DNA of 18,469 nucleotides. Origin: Oceanococcus sp051252075 (GTDB taxonomy: Bacteria > Pseudomonadota > Gammaproteobacteria > Nevskiales > Oceanococcaceae). Location of the stretch: positions 1-18,469 of the forward strand of contig JBPOFU010000051.1 of NCBI GenBank assembly GCA_051252075.1, in the 5' to 3' direction. Numbering within the stretch: the first letter of the stretch is position 1; every line of letters starts with the position of its first letter. The position numbers and the translations under genes were made by a program. This document shows positions 6,937-15,321 of this stretch, piece after piece. The notes under the pieces were generated by a model. It did not search any database. It saw only the letters and a program-made list of their open reading frames with translations, and had not been told where the DNA came from.

Positions 6937-8191
6937 TCTTTCTGGACTGGTGTTGTTGCTGTTGCCCTTGGCGGCTGCAACAGGCTGGTTTGTAGCGCGG
7001 CAATCTCGACCGCGTGAAGAGGAAGAAATAAAAGGACTCAACCCAGATTACGTTCGCGGCCTGAGTCATTTGGTCAATAACGATACCGATGAAGCCATAG
7101 AGATCTTTATTGGCTTGATGGAAGCGGACGAAGGAACCATCGACCTGCATTTGGCGTTGGGTAGTTTGTTTCGGAAGCGCGGTGAAGTTGATCGCGCCTT
7201 ACGGATCCACCAAAACCTAGTGCTGAGACCGCAACTTAAACCGGCCCATCGCAATCAGGCGCGTTTCGAATTAGCGCGTGACTATCTAGGCGCCGGGGTC
7301 CTGGATAGGGCGGAAGAGATCTTTCTCGAACTCGCGCACCAAGGTATGTTCTTGGCGGAAAGCTTGAAACGCTTGCTGCGTATTTATGAACGTGAGCGCG
7401 AATGGGCCAAAGCTATTGATACGGCATTGTGGCTGGGCAGCGCTCAAGGTCGCGATCTCGGGCCACGAATTGCTCAGTATTGGTGTGAACTCGCGGAAAC
7501 GGCGCAGCGACGTGAAGACAGCAAAGCGCGCGAGCAATATGTCAAAAAGGCGCTAGCTGCGGATCGCCATTGTGTACGTGCTCAGCTGATAAAAGCTCAG
7601 CGGGCGATGGCGGAAGATAAGCCGAAGCAAGCATTGAAGATTTATCAGGATATCGTTCGTTTTCATAGCGAATTCATTCCCGATGTGCTCGGCGCATGGC
7701 GGACAGCCTTCCTCGCATTGAATGATCAACACCATTGGCGAGACGCGTTGTTGGCTCAATTGCAGCTTGAGCCCCACCCACATCTCCAAGTTGAACTCAT
7801 GCGTTTAGCCAATGACGGTGTGGATGATGAAGAAACCCGTCAGCGGATGCTGGATGATTTGTCGCTACATCCCAGTTGGTTGGGACTGCATGCGGCCTTA
7901 TCGCGCCCTTGGCCTGGATTAGACGCACAGGCGCGCGAGTTGTTTAGCAGCTTCGCTAAAGTGCTCGATGAGCCTTTACAGGCCGCACACAGCTATTTGT
8001 GCGACCAATGTGGATTCAGCTCCCGTCAATTGAATTGGCAGTGTCCCAGCTGTCATGAGTGGAATACAACCCGACCCTTGCCGGATTTGGCTTACTCGTC
8101 CTTGGCTTCCGATGCTGCTAGACGTTTAGTCCCGTCCGGTGCCTCGGTGGTGTCGGATAATGGTTCGGTCGCCGGTAATTCGGCTATCTGA
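6929..8191 (+). CDS. lapB: LapB (YciM) TPR and rubredoxin-type metal-binding protein with an extended C-terminus
   Basis: A 420-residue inner-membrane-anchored protein. An N-terminal helix (about residues 3-22) is followed by TPR-like repeats from about residue 40 to 330. A rubredoxin-type metal knuckle has four cysteines at 358, 361, 372 and 375 (CDQC and CPSC). In E. coli, LapB acts with the FtsH protease to degrade LpxC and limit lipid A synthesis. The E. coli protein has 389 residues; here the protein runs about 32 residues past the usual end. That low-complexity tail is encoded opposite the 3' end of the convergent ATP-grasp gene (8092-8191). The start ATG 6929 overlaps lapA by 8 nt. Identity is secure; whether the tail matters is unknown. 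Confidence 0.93.
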   Translation: MGDLSGLVLLLLPLAAATGWFVARQSRPREEEEIKGLNPDYVRGLSHLVNNDTDEAIEIFIGLMEADEGTIDLHLALGSLFRKRGEVDRALRIHQNLVLRPQLKPAHRNQARFELARDYLGAGVLDRAEEIFLELAHQGMFLAESLKRLLRIYEREREWAKAIDTALWLGSAQGRDLGPRIAQYWCELAETAQRREDSKAREQYVKKALAADRHCVRAQLIKAQRAMAEDKPKQALKIYQDIVRFHSEFIPDVLGAWRTAFLALNDQHHWRDALLAQLQLEPHPHLQVELMRLANDGVDDEETRQRMLDDLSLHPSWLGLHAALSRPWPGLDAQARELFSSFAKVLDEPLQAAHSYLCDQCGFSSRQLNWQCPSCHEWNTTRPLPDLAYSSLASDAARRLVPSGASVVSDNGSVAGNSAI

Positions 8192-9285
8192 TTGCTGAGT
8201 GTATCCGCCTCAGATGTTGGGCTGATGCTTAAAATCGGAGTATCGATCTGTTGTGCTGAGGCTACTGACGAAGAGGCTGTATCAGGAATACTTTGCACAG
8301 CCTCTACTGTCGTTGAGGCAATGCCAGGAACCGCCTTGCCGTTGCTTTGTGCTGCCAACTCCAATGCCAGTGCCACACGCTCGTGGGCAGCATCGGGTAG
8401 GTTTTTCATCGCTGAGATTTTTTCTAAGGTTGGACCTAAACCGCGACCATTGGCCAGTTGTATGGCCAATCCTGGGCGCGCATTGAGCTCTAGAACCAAT
8501 GGACCTTTGTCTCGATCCAAAACGACGTCTACGCCCAAGTAGCCGAGCCGCGCTAAGTCATAGCATTGCGCGGCGAGTTGCAACACTTTGGGCCACTGTG
8601 GCACTTGAAAATGCGCCAAGCTATGCAGGGTGTCCGGATGATGTGTCACCGGAGCGCTATTCATGACGCCCTTTAAGGTGCGGCCCGTCACTAGGTCTAT
8701 ACCGACGCCAACTGCACCTTGGTGGAGATTGGCTTTGCCGTCGGACGCGCGTGTCGGTAACCGCAACATCGCGGCCACAGGGATGCCGCGAAACACTATG
8801 GTGCGAATATCCGGTACGCCTTGAAAGCTTACAGCTGCGAATACCGGGTCAAACTGCACGCAGTATTCGACCATGGCGCGATCAGGCAGGCCACCCAAGC
8901 TAAATGCGCCGGACAGTATGTTAGACATGTGATGGGCGAGTTCGGCGAAACTCATACGGCTGCCACTGGAGCGTACAAAATCTTCTCCGTGGCGCCCTGT
9001 AATCACCACGATGCCATCACCCCCGGCACCTTTCGCGGGTTTAACTACAAAGCTTTGATACTGCTGTAGCGCCTCTGCTAGACCGTGTATCTCATGCTCA
9101 ATGCTAATTTCATAATAGAGCGGAGGCACTGCGATGCCGGCATCAATGGCCAATTGTTTGGTGATGAGTTTGTCATCGACCAAGGGATATAAACGGCGTG
9201 GATTGTAAATGGAGATATAACGGCCATTGCGTTCGTTCATGCCGACAATGCCGGCCTCACGCAGGATTTTCCACGGCCATCTCAT
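8092..9285 (-). CDS. RimK-related ATP-grasp ligase (alpha-L-glutamate ligase-like)
   Basis: A 397-residue cytoplasmic ATP-grasp enzyme of the group annotated as alpha-L-glutamate ligase-related; such enzymes join a carboxylate to an amine through an acyl phosphate. Visible are the family-specific N terminus (YNPRRLYPLVDDK, 27-39), the ATP-binding Lys82 and glycine loop (VVKPAKGAGGDG), GVPDIRTIVFRG (156-167), and the metal-binding ELNARPG (266-272). I chose ATG 9285 because it overlaps the upstream gene's stop as ATGA and starts where the family starts; an in-frame ATG at 9318 would add 11 residues inside that gene. Residues about 313-397 form a low-complexity Ser/Thr/Ala/Glu-rich tail beyond the catalytic core. 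It is the third gene of an overlapping set with a retropepsin and a transglutaminase-7TM protein. The substrate is unknown. Confidence 0.87.
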   Translation of the reverse strand: MRWPWKILREAGIVGMNERNGRYISIYNPRRLYPLVDDKLITKQLAIDAGIAVPPLYYEISIEHEIHGLAEALQQYQSFVVKPAKGAGGDGIVVITGRHGEDFVRSSGSRMSFAELAHHMSNILSGAFSLGGLPDRAMVEYCVQFDPVFAAVSFQGVPDIRTIVFRGIPVAAMLRLPTRASDGKANLHQGAVGVGIDLVTGRTLKGVMNSAPVTHHPDTLHSLAHFQVPQWPKVLQLAAQCYDLARLGYLGVDVVLDRDKGPLVLELNARPGLAIQLANGRGLGPTLEKISAMKNLPDAAHERVALALELAAQSNGKAVPGIASTTVEAVQSIPDTASSSVASAQQIDTPILSISPTSEADTLSNQIAELPATEPLSDTTEAPDGTKRLAASEAKDE

Positions 9286-10799
9286 GAGGGTTTCATCCAA
9301 ACCGAGCGAAAGCGCCACAATTCAGTCAGGCGATAACCGGTATAGCGGCCCATAAGCAGAGTAAACGCGAGCAAGACCAGCAACAATTCAGGGAACATAC
9401 CGACTAGGTACTGCAAGGCGGCCATATTCATAACCAAGAACGCAACCATGGCCACGACCAAGCTCCCGAGCCCTTGAAGGATGGCTTCATTTGATCCGTG
9501 CTCTTCCCAAACTATCGACATGCGCTCAATCGTCATCGCCAAGATCACCATGGGGAACAAGGCCACTGAGAGACCGTGATCAAAGCCCATGCGGTAGCTG
9601 GCGATGCTGACTAGGAGCATCAGCATGATCACTAGAATGAGCACCGCAGCTAATCGGGGAACCAGCAGGAGTTTCAGTTTCTCTAGGACAAAGCGCAAAA
9701 CCAAACCCAATGCGACAAGCATGCTAAATAACAACACCCCCCACATCAGTTCGGTTTCTCGAAACGACAAGGCGATCAAAATCGGCATAAAGGTGCCGAA
9801 GGTTTTGATGCCTATGAGATTGCGCAATATGACGACCAAAAACGCGCCCAAGGGCACCATAAGCAATATGGTGTACACATTTTGTACGTAGAGCGGCAGG
9901 CCCAGCAACGATAGATTTATCAGCGATGAATCAGAATGACGGGCGAGGGCGAGCGTGTCCCGCAAACCTCGACGTACCGCGAACCGTAAATCGGGCAATT
10001 CGCCACCATCAACTTCAAGAGCCCGTTGCGCACCAGCTTTCCAAAGCAAGAAGTTGTCTGGATACCCTTGCTCGCCAGTGAGGGGATTGAATGGAAGCCA
10101 AGCTTTTTCATTATGAACTTCCAGCCAAGGCTCGAGACGAGCATCCAACACGCCGTGTTTCAGTTGCAGTCCATAGACCACACGGGCAGGAATACGCGCG
10201 CCCGCTAACACATGAACCAATTGGTTGACCCAAGCAGATGAACTGTTGGTTTCGTTGCGCAGCAAAGTGACCGCTGGATTGCTCTGGTCGGTATTGAGCT
10301 TGTGCACCAACTGGCGGGTAAACGAACTGATATCGGCCGATTGTTCGCGAACATCACCGAGTAGAGTTTCTATCGCGGTGCGATACAGCTCTGGATAATC
10401 TGGCTTTGTGGGGAAACCTGGAAATTTTCCGGGACGACTGGCAACGGGATCCAGTGGGTTCAAATTGAGGCGGTAGTAAAGGGTTTGAGGACCTTTTGCG
10501 CGTCGAATAGACCACAAGGCATGGCGCTGGCCCTGAACTTCTTCCACCACCAGACCGAAATCTCGGGATACGAAATCTTCGCCTAGTACTTCAAACCCTG
10601 GAGTGTTGGCGGGGATTTCTAAGCGAGCTTTGACTTTGCCGTCGCTATTGAAGCTGGCACGTGCTTCCACCGTCCATACCGCGGTACTTTGGTCGGCACT
10701 CAAAGGGATGTTTAAAACCTGCCATTTGTAGGTACAAACCCCGATGCCAATGAGGCAGAGTGCTAATGCAAGTAAGCCAACGCGAGGGCCATCAGTCAT
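9282..10799 (-). CDS. Inactive transglutaminase-like domain fused to seven membrane helices
   Basis: A 505-residue inner-membrane protein. Residues about 8-24 form a membrane anchor. Residues about 40-270 form a soluble, probably periplasmic, transglutaminase-like domain. From about 305 onward there are seven hydrophobic helices. The transglutaminase triad looks lost: the cysteine position reads SSAW (187-190), the histidine position reads PWLEV (224-228) where HxW is usual, and the aspartate position reads FNP (Asn238). This matches the family described as an inactive transglutaminase fused to 7TM, found beside RimK-like ATP-grasp and retropepsin genes. It probably binds a peptide or protein tail in the periplasm and links it to the membrane, but that role is inference. 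It overlaps the retropepsin gene by 8 nt and the ligase gene by 4 nt. Confidence 0.85.
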   Translation of the reverse strand: MTDGPRVGLLALALCLIGIGVCTYKWQVLNIPLSADQSTAVWTVEARASFNSDGKVKARLEIPANTPGFEVLGEDFVSRDFGLVVEEVQGQRHALWSIRRAKGPQTLYYRLNLNPLDPVASRPGKFPGFPTKPDYPELYRTAIETLLGDVREQSADISSFTRQLVHKLNTDQSNPAVTLLRNETNSSSAWVNQLVHVLAGARIPARVVYGLQLKHGVLDARLEPWLEVHNEKAWLPFNPLTGEQGYPDNFLLWKAGAQRALEVDGGELPDLRFAVRRGLRDTLALARHSDSSLINLSLLGLPLYVQNVYTILLMVPLGAFLVVILRNLIGIKTFGTFMPILIALSFRETELMWGVLLFSMLVALGLVLRFVLEKLKLLLVPRLAAVLILVIMLMLLVSIASYRMGFDHGLSVALFPMVILAMTIERMSIVWEEHGSNEAILQGLGSLVVAMVAFLVMNMAALQYLVGMFPELLLVLLAFTLLMGRYTGYRLTELWRFRSVWMKPS

Positions 10800-11367
10800 G
10801 GTTTTTTGCCTTTGAAGTGACGCAATTGGTCTCCGTCAGAAAAGTGGCGGAGGGGTCAATTAAAGTGCTGGTTTGTAGAAAGCGCCGGCCCAATAGAACG
10901 GGGTAAACGAATTTTCTGCGATCTACCAAGCTGAACTGCGCCACGTGCCATTGCCCAGCGAAGCAGAATTCTAAGTCGACAACGGCACGGCGGTCATTGT
11001 CACCTTCATGCTCTTTTACCTGAACATTGCGGCGCAATGGTTTTTCTAGTTGGACTTTGCCCGGCCCCCCCTTGGCCGTTTGGTATTCCAAGGTGAATTG
11101 AACCCATTTTTTCCCGTCGCGCTTCAACCGCTTGATATTCGTCGCGTTAATTGAGGATGTTTTTGCTCCCGTGTCCAATTTGGCTTTGAGCTCGTCACCA
11201 CTGGCCCTAAGCGCAATGCGCTCTACCCAGCCCGCGAGTACACGATTGTCCGCATGCGTTTCATTGGCTTGCGCCACATTGGGTAAAAACACGTTTATAG
11301 CGAGCAGGAAACATCCGAAATAGGCAGCCCTTACACATGTTGATTTAATTTGGCCTAAAAGAGTCAT
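10792..11367 (-). CDS. Exported retropepsin-like protease (RimB / 'ATP-dependent zinc protease' family)
   Basis: A 191-residue protein with an N-terminal signal peptide (hydrophobic about 12-30, likely cleaved after AQA at Ala34) and a retropepsin-like domain. The catalytic aspartate motif KLDTGAKTSS has Asp65, and the second conserved element is YPVLLGRRFL. Family members carry the database name 'putative ATP-dependent zinc protease', but this motif is of aspartic-peptidase type, related to RimB, which trims poly-glutamate tails made by RimK. I preferred ATG 11367 over the in-frame ATG at 11391 because TGGA lies 8 nt before it and the signal peptide then has normal length. An exported protease beside a cytoplasmic ligase suggests processing of a transported peptide or tail; this is inference. 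Confidence 0.84.
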   Translation of the reverse strand: MTLLGQIKSTCVRAAYFGCFLLAINVFLPNVAQANETHADNRVLAGWVERIALRASGDELKAKLDTGAKTSSINATNIKRLKRDGKKWVQFTLEYQTAKGGPGKVQLEKPLRRNVQVKEHEGDNDRRAVVDLEFCFAGQWHVAQFSLVDRRKFVYPVLLGRRFLQTSTLIDPSATFLTETNCVTSKAKNHD

Positions 11368-11437
11368 TAGGTATCCAGAGGTGGTGTTCATCGCTAAGAT
11401 AGGCGATTACAAGTTGCTCATTTTTTGAGGTTTATTA
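11368..11437. promoter_or_regulatory. Divergent promoter region between retropepsin and M14 deacylase genes
   Basis: About 70 bp must serve both directions. I see an imperfect inverted repeat, ATCGC (11390-11394) and GCGAT (11403-11407), which could bind a regulator, and GAGG (11427-11430) as the ribosome binding site 7 nt before the GTG at 11438. No convincing -35/-10 pair was found on either strand. Confidence 0.4.
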
Positions 11438-12625
11438 GTGAATTGTCGCAGATTTTTCGGAATGTTGATGCTGACTGTTAGCTCAGTAGCGTCTGCTCAA
11501 GCACCAACATCTGAGGCTGCGGACGTCTCTGCTAGCCCGTTAAACTTTAAACCCGTGCTGACAACCCCAGCGCCCACCTTGCAGCCCACGCCGCAACCGG
11601 TTCTGAGTTTGCTGGGTAGCGAAATAGAGCCAGGACAAACACGTAGATTGACTTGGAAGGCGAGCTACGGTTTTGGTGAATTGGATGCATCTGCACCGGT
11701 TTTGGTCGCAAATGGCGTACGGCCGGGGCCCAGACTGTGCATAACGGCGGCGGTGCACGGGGATGAGTTGAACGGCATAGAGATGGTGCGTCGCATTATG
11801 CAGCGGCTGGATACTCAGACTTTAGCGGGTTCGGTGATCGGCGTTCCTATCGTGAATATTCCCGGATTCCAGCGTGGCTCGCGCTATTTGCCTGATCGTC
11901 GCGATCTCAACCGTCATTTCCCTGGTGACCCGACAGGCAGTCTGGCATCACGCATCGGTTATGACTTCTTCCAACGTATTGTGCGCCACTGCAACTTTTT
12001 GGTGGACGTGCATACCGGTTCATTTGCGCGCTCTAATTTGCCGCAATTGCGCGCAGATTTGCTTAACCCACAAATATTGGAGCTGACGAAGGGGTTCGGC
12101 GCGATTGCTGTGCTGCATACCGCAGGGGCGCTCGGGACACTGCGTCGAGCTGCGACGCAAGCGGGCATTCCGACGGTGACTTTGGAAGCGGGGGAGCCCG
12201 ACCGCTTGCAAACGGCCGAAGTGGCTCAGGGGGTCAAGGGGATTGAGTCACTTATGAGCCATTTGGGCATGACCCCGAAGTCATTCCTATGGAAAAGCTC
12301 GCAACCGGTGTTCTATGAATCGCACTGGGTGAGAGCCGACCGCGGAGGTATTTTGTTTTCAGGCATCAAGTTGGGTGACACGGTAAAAGTCGGTGATGTC
12401 TTGGGCACGGTGACCGATCCTTTGAGCAATGTGCGCACGGATCTCATTGCGCCACATAACGGTAAGGTTCTTGGCAGGGCGCTCAATCAATTTGTAATGC
12501 CGGGTTTTGCCGCATTCCGTCTCGGTATAGAAACTTCGCAGGAAGAATTCGCTCAAGAGCCTTTGCCTATAGGCGTACCGCCACAAGTTGATGACATTTC
12601 TGACGACGAAACGGAAAAGAACTAA
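11438..12625 (+). CDS. Exported M14-type zinc carboxypeptidase/deacylase (succinylglutamate desuccinylase/aspartoacylase family)
   Basis: A 395-residue protein with a short signal peptide (MNCRRFFGMLMLTVSSVASA, likely cleaved after Ala20), so probably periplasmic. The zinc-binding motif HGDE has His107 and Glu110. DLNRHFPGD (156-164), the third zinc ligand VHTG (His192) and the catalytic-glutamate region TLEAGE (Glu250) complete the M14/AstE active site. The C-terminal part (about 310-370) resembles a barrel-sandwich domain (GDTVKVGDVLGTV). GTG 11438 is supported by GAGG 7 nt upstream and the fit of the signal peptide. Family members hydrolyse N-acyl amino acids or C-terminal peptide bonds. 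Its divergent position next to the ligase set suggests it acts on the same product, which is inference. Confidence 0.86.
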   Translation: MNCRRFFGMLMLTVSSVASAQAPTSEAADVSASPLNFKPVLTTPAPTLQPTPQPVLSLLGSEIEPGQTRRLTWKASYGFGELDASAPVLVANGVRPGPRLCITAAVHGDELNGIEMVRRIMQRLDTQTLAGSVIGVPIVNIPGFQRGSRYLPDRRDLNRHFPGDPTGSLASRIGYDFFQRIVRHCNFLVDVHTGSFARSNLPQLRADLLNPQILELTKGFGAIAVLHTAGALGTLRRAATQAGIPTVTLEAGEPDRLQTAEVAQGVKGIESLMSHLGMTPKSFLWKSSQPVFYESHWVRADRGGILFSGIKLGDTVKVGDVLGTVTDPLSNVRTDLIAPHNGKVLGRALNQFVMPGFAAFRLGIETSQEEFAQEPLPIGVPPQVDDISDDETEKN

Positions 12626-12628
12626 GGC

Positions 12629-14149
12629 TTAATCATTCGCGCGTCGATGGCGTGCTTCTTCGCGCGCGCGCTTGCGCTCTGAATCCGGTATTTCATCCAA
12701 ATATTGGGCGAGGCGTCCATTGAGACGCTTACGGTCATGTTCTTGCAAGGGTGATGCACGTAAGCCATTGCGCAATTGGCGCAATGCATCGACATAATCT
12801 CCACGGCTGTGGGCGTAACCACTGAGTTGAAAATGCGCTTCCGCCCCCTCATTCATATTGCGCGCAGCGCGAGCCAGTAAGCGATAGACCTCAGAGTCGT
12901 CCTTCATCAACAAACCGCTTTCAAGTAACAACTGGCGAGCAACTTTCGGTTGATCATTGCGAATATAGGCTTCCGCCAAATCGAGCTGCAAGGTTCTTTG
13001 GGCTTGATGCTGTTTCAAGGACGCATTCAAGTGCTCAATAGCGGCCGTGTATTGTCCTTGATGTATGTAAAGCTCACCTAAGGCGGCTTTGAAGTAGTGG
13101 GTATCGGGGTAGGTTTTGCTGAGTTGCTGCAATGTGGACAGTGCGGGCGAAAAACGCCGCTGACGAATTTGCGCTAATGCAAGCCCATATTGATTTTCTA
13201 CGCTGCTGTTTTCTTTGTTCAAAGCCTGGAAATAGTTTTCGGCATCACTGGCCAAATCGGTCATCAGCACGCGTGCGCGCGCCTGCATAAGACGATAGGC
13301 CAAGCTGCTTTGCACTGAGACCAACGGTAGGTCTGCAGCACGGGCCTGAGCTTCGGAAATTCGAGTGGTGTTAACGGGGTGAGTACGCAGAATCTCCGGC
13401 ATGGCTTCGCCATAAAGTTGCGCTTTTTGTGAAAGGCGATGGAAGAAGCTGGCCATGCCTTGTGGGTCAAAACCCGCCTTAGACAAGGTCTTAATGCCCA
13501 AACGATCCGCTTCCAACTCATTCGCGCGGGTGAAATTGATCTGCTTTTGGATCGCGGCTGACATGCCCAGCCCCAATGCCGCCTGAGCGAGTTCTGGATC
13601 TGCAGCGCCTGCGATCAAAGCCGCCATAAGTAAGGCCACCGTGGCGATATCCCATCCACGTGTTTCATCCATGCTGCGGGCGATATGACGCTGCGTTACG
13701 TGGGCGATTTCATGCCCCATGACCCCCGCCAATTCACTTTCACTCGAACTGGCTAATAGCAAGCCTGCGTTAAAGCCGACATAACCACCGGGAAGGGCAA
13801 ATGCGTTGATTGCGTTGTCACGCACCATGAAAAAGCGAAAGGGGATTTCTTGTTCATTGGTTTGTTGCAGTAAGCGTGCGCCCAAGTCTCCGATGTAATC
13901 CTCTATTTGGGTATCTTCTAGGGCGTAGTTGGCCGCCAACAATTGACGCATGACTTCACGCCCAAGCGCGGCTTCTTGCAGTGGTGACAAGCTACGATCT
14001 GCGGGCTCTCCTATATAGGGAACATTCAATTCACTCGCGGCAAAGCTCCAAGGCGAAACGAGTATGAGTATTGTCGCCACAGTGCGCCGCCAAGCAGCAA
14101 ATGACGTAGCATGGTGGCCGGCTATGCGCGCGGCGGTGTAACAAGGCAT
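12629..14149 (-). CDS. bepA: BepA (YfgC) M48 metalloprotease/chaperone with TPR domain
   Basis: A 506-residue periplasmic zinc protease. An unusually long, polar N-terminal stretch precedes a signal-like segment (RRTVATILILVSPWSFAAS, 21-39). The catalytic motif HEIAH has His146, Glu147 and His150; the third ligand lies in NELEAD (about 210-215). His257 (THPVN) matches the loop histidine that in E. coli BepA (His246) gates the active site. TPR repeats fill about 280 to the end. BepA assists LptD and BAM-dependent outer-membrane protein assembly and degrades stalled intermediates. ATG 14149 and GTG 14164 are both possible starts and neither has a clear ribosome binding site. It diverges from perM, as I recall for E. 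coli. Its stop is 3 nt from that of the convergent M14 gene. Confidence 0.9.
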   Translation of the reverse strand: MPCYTAARIAGHHATSFAAWRRTVATILILVSPWSFAASELNVPYIGEPADRSLSPLQEAALGREVMRQLLAANYALEDTQIEDYIGDLGARLLQQTNEQEIPFRFFMVRDNAINAFALPGGYVGFNAGLLLASSSESELAGVMGHEIAHVTQRHIARSMDETRGWDIATVALLMAALIAGAADPELAQAALGLGMSAAIQKQINFTRANELEADRLGIKTLSKAGFDPQGMASFFHRLSQKAQLYGEAMPEILRTHPVNTTRISEAQARAADLPLVSVQSSLAYRLMQARARVLMTDLASDAENYFQALNKENSSVENQYGLALAQIRQRRFSPALSTLQQLSKTYPDTHYFKAALGELYIHQGQYTAAIEHLNASLKQHQAQRTLQLDLAEAYIRNDQPKVARQLLLESGLLMKDDSEVYRLLARAARNMNEGAEAHFQLSGYAHSRGDYVDALRQLRNGLRASPLQEHDRKRLNGRLAQYLDEIPDSERKRAREEARHRRAND

Positions 14150-14214
14150 GGGCAAGCGTTTCACTTTGCGGTGTGTGTTGAGTAGTTTAGAACAGTCTGT
14201 TGGATTGAAAGTTC

Positions 14215-15321
14215 ATGGATTTGGTACGAAATTGGTTTAGTCGCCATTTGGCTAACCCACAAATTGTCAGTTTGGGCGTCGTCCTGGTGCTCGCGCTGGT
14301 CACCATTACGTGGTTTGGAGCCATATTAGGCCCGCTATTCGCAGCCATAGTTTTTGCTTATTTGCTGGAGGGGCCAGTAACGTTATTGCAACGTTTTCGT
14401 TGCTCCCGCTTACTCTCTACCATCTTGGTGTGGACAGTCTTTTCCGCTATTACGATGATTTTGGTGTTTGCGGTCGTGCCTTTAGTGACGCGCCAAGCTG
14501 GGCAAGTGGTGCAAGAAATCCCTTTTCTGATTGCAAATGCGCGAGAATTCTTGCAAACCTTGCCTGAGCGGTATCCGCAAGTATTTACGGCAGCTCAAGT
14601 CGACGAAGTGGTCATGACCATGACCAAAAGCGTTGGTGAATTTCGCAATGCGGTGTTCGCGCGGTCCTGGGTTGTTGGCGTTGGCATTTTGTATGTCGGC
14701 ATTTACTTGGTGCTGGTTCCCTTGTTGGTGTTTTTCTTGCTAAAAGACAAAGGCAGAATTGTGGCTTGGGGTGGCAAATTTATGCCTACCGAAATTGGTT
14801 TGATTCGCAGCGTTTGGAAAGATGTAGATCGCCAGCTAGCCAACTATGTTCGCGGTAAATTCATAGAAATCGCAATTGTGGGGCTATTTAGCTATGCGAT
14901 CTTCACTTGGCGCGACCTCAACTATGCAGCCCTATTAGCAGCCTTGGTCGGGGTGTCGGTATTGATCCCATACCTTGGGGCGCTCGTTGTTACCTTGCCC
15001 GTCATGATGGTGGCTTACGCACAATGGGGCTTTGGCGCCGAGTTAGGCTGGATATTCTTTCTTTACGGCATGATTCAAGGCTTGGACGGCAATGTTTTGG
15101 TGCCATTGCTGTTCTCAGAAGCGGTGGATCTTCACCCCGTGGCGATAATCACCGCGGTCCTATTCTTTGGGGGAATATGGGGCTTCTGGGGCGTGTTTTT
15201 CGCTATTCCCCTGGCCACCGTGGTGAATGCCATCTTGGTGGCGTGGCCGGAAGATCGCTTGCTTACAAATGATCCGACGCAAATGCAGCCAGACGAGAGC
15301 GCTCCCCACGCGCCAGGGTAA
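14215..15321 (+). CDS. perM: PerM / AI-2E transporter family membrane protein
   Basis: A 368-residue inner-membrane protein of the AI-2E exporter/permease (UPF0118) family. An N-terminal pair of helices covers about residues 15-50, a third about 65-92. After a soluble region with amphipathic segments (about 95-150) come further hydrophobic spans to about 350. The conserved region YLGALVVTLPVM and the GNVLVPLLFS motif (around 293-302) are typical of the family. Members have been proposed as AI-2 or permease-type exporters, but the substrate here cannot be predicted. The start ATG 14215 has only a weak GGA 10 nt upstream. The 3' end overlaps the convergent PIN-PhoH gene by 59 nt; the overlapped protein tail is polar and unconserved-looking. 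Confidence 0.87.
   Translation: MDLVRNWFSRHLANPQIVSLGVVLVLALVTITWFGAILGPLFAAIVFAYLLEGPVTLLQRFRCSRLLSTILVWTVFSAITMILVFAVVPLVTRQAGQVVQEIPFLIANAREFLQTLPERYPQVFTAAQVDEVVMTMTKSVGEFRNAVFARSWVVGVGILYVGIYLVLVPLLVFFLLKDKGRIVAWGGKFMPTEIGLIRSVWKDVDRQLANYVRGKFIEIAIVGLFSYAIFTWRDLNYAALLAALVGVSVLIPYLGALVVTLPVMMVAYAQWGFGAELGWIFFLYGMIQGLDGNVLVPLLFSEAVDLHPVAIITAVLFFGGIWGFWGVFFAIPLATVVNAILVAWPEDRLLTNDPTQMQPDESAPHAPG

Noticed and set aside
9286..9318. Longer start of the ATP-grasp gene at 9318
   Set aside because: It adds 11 residues within the upstream gene; ATG 9285 gives the ATGA overlap and the family's usual N terminus.
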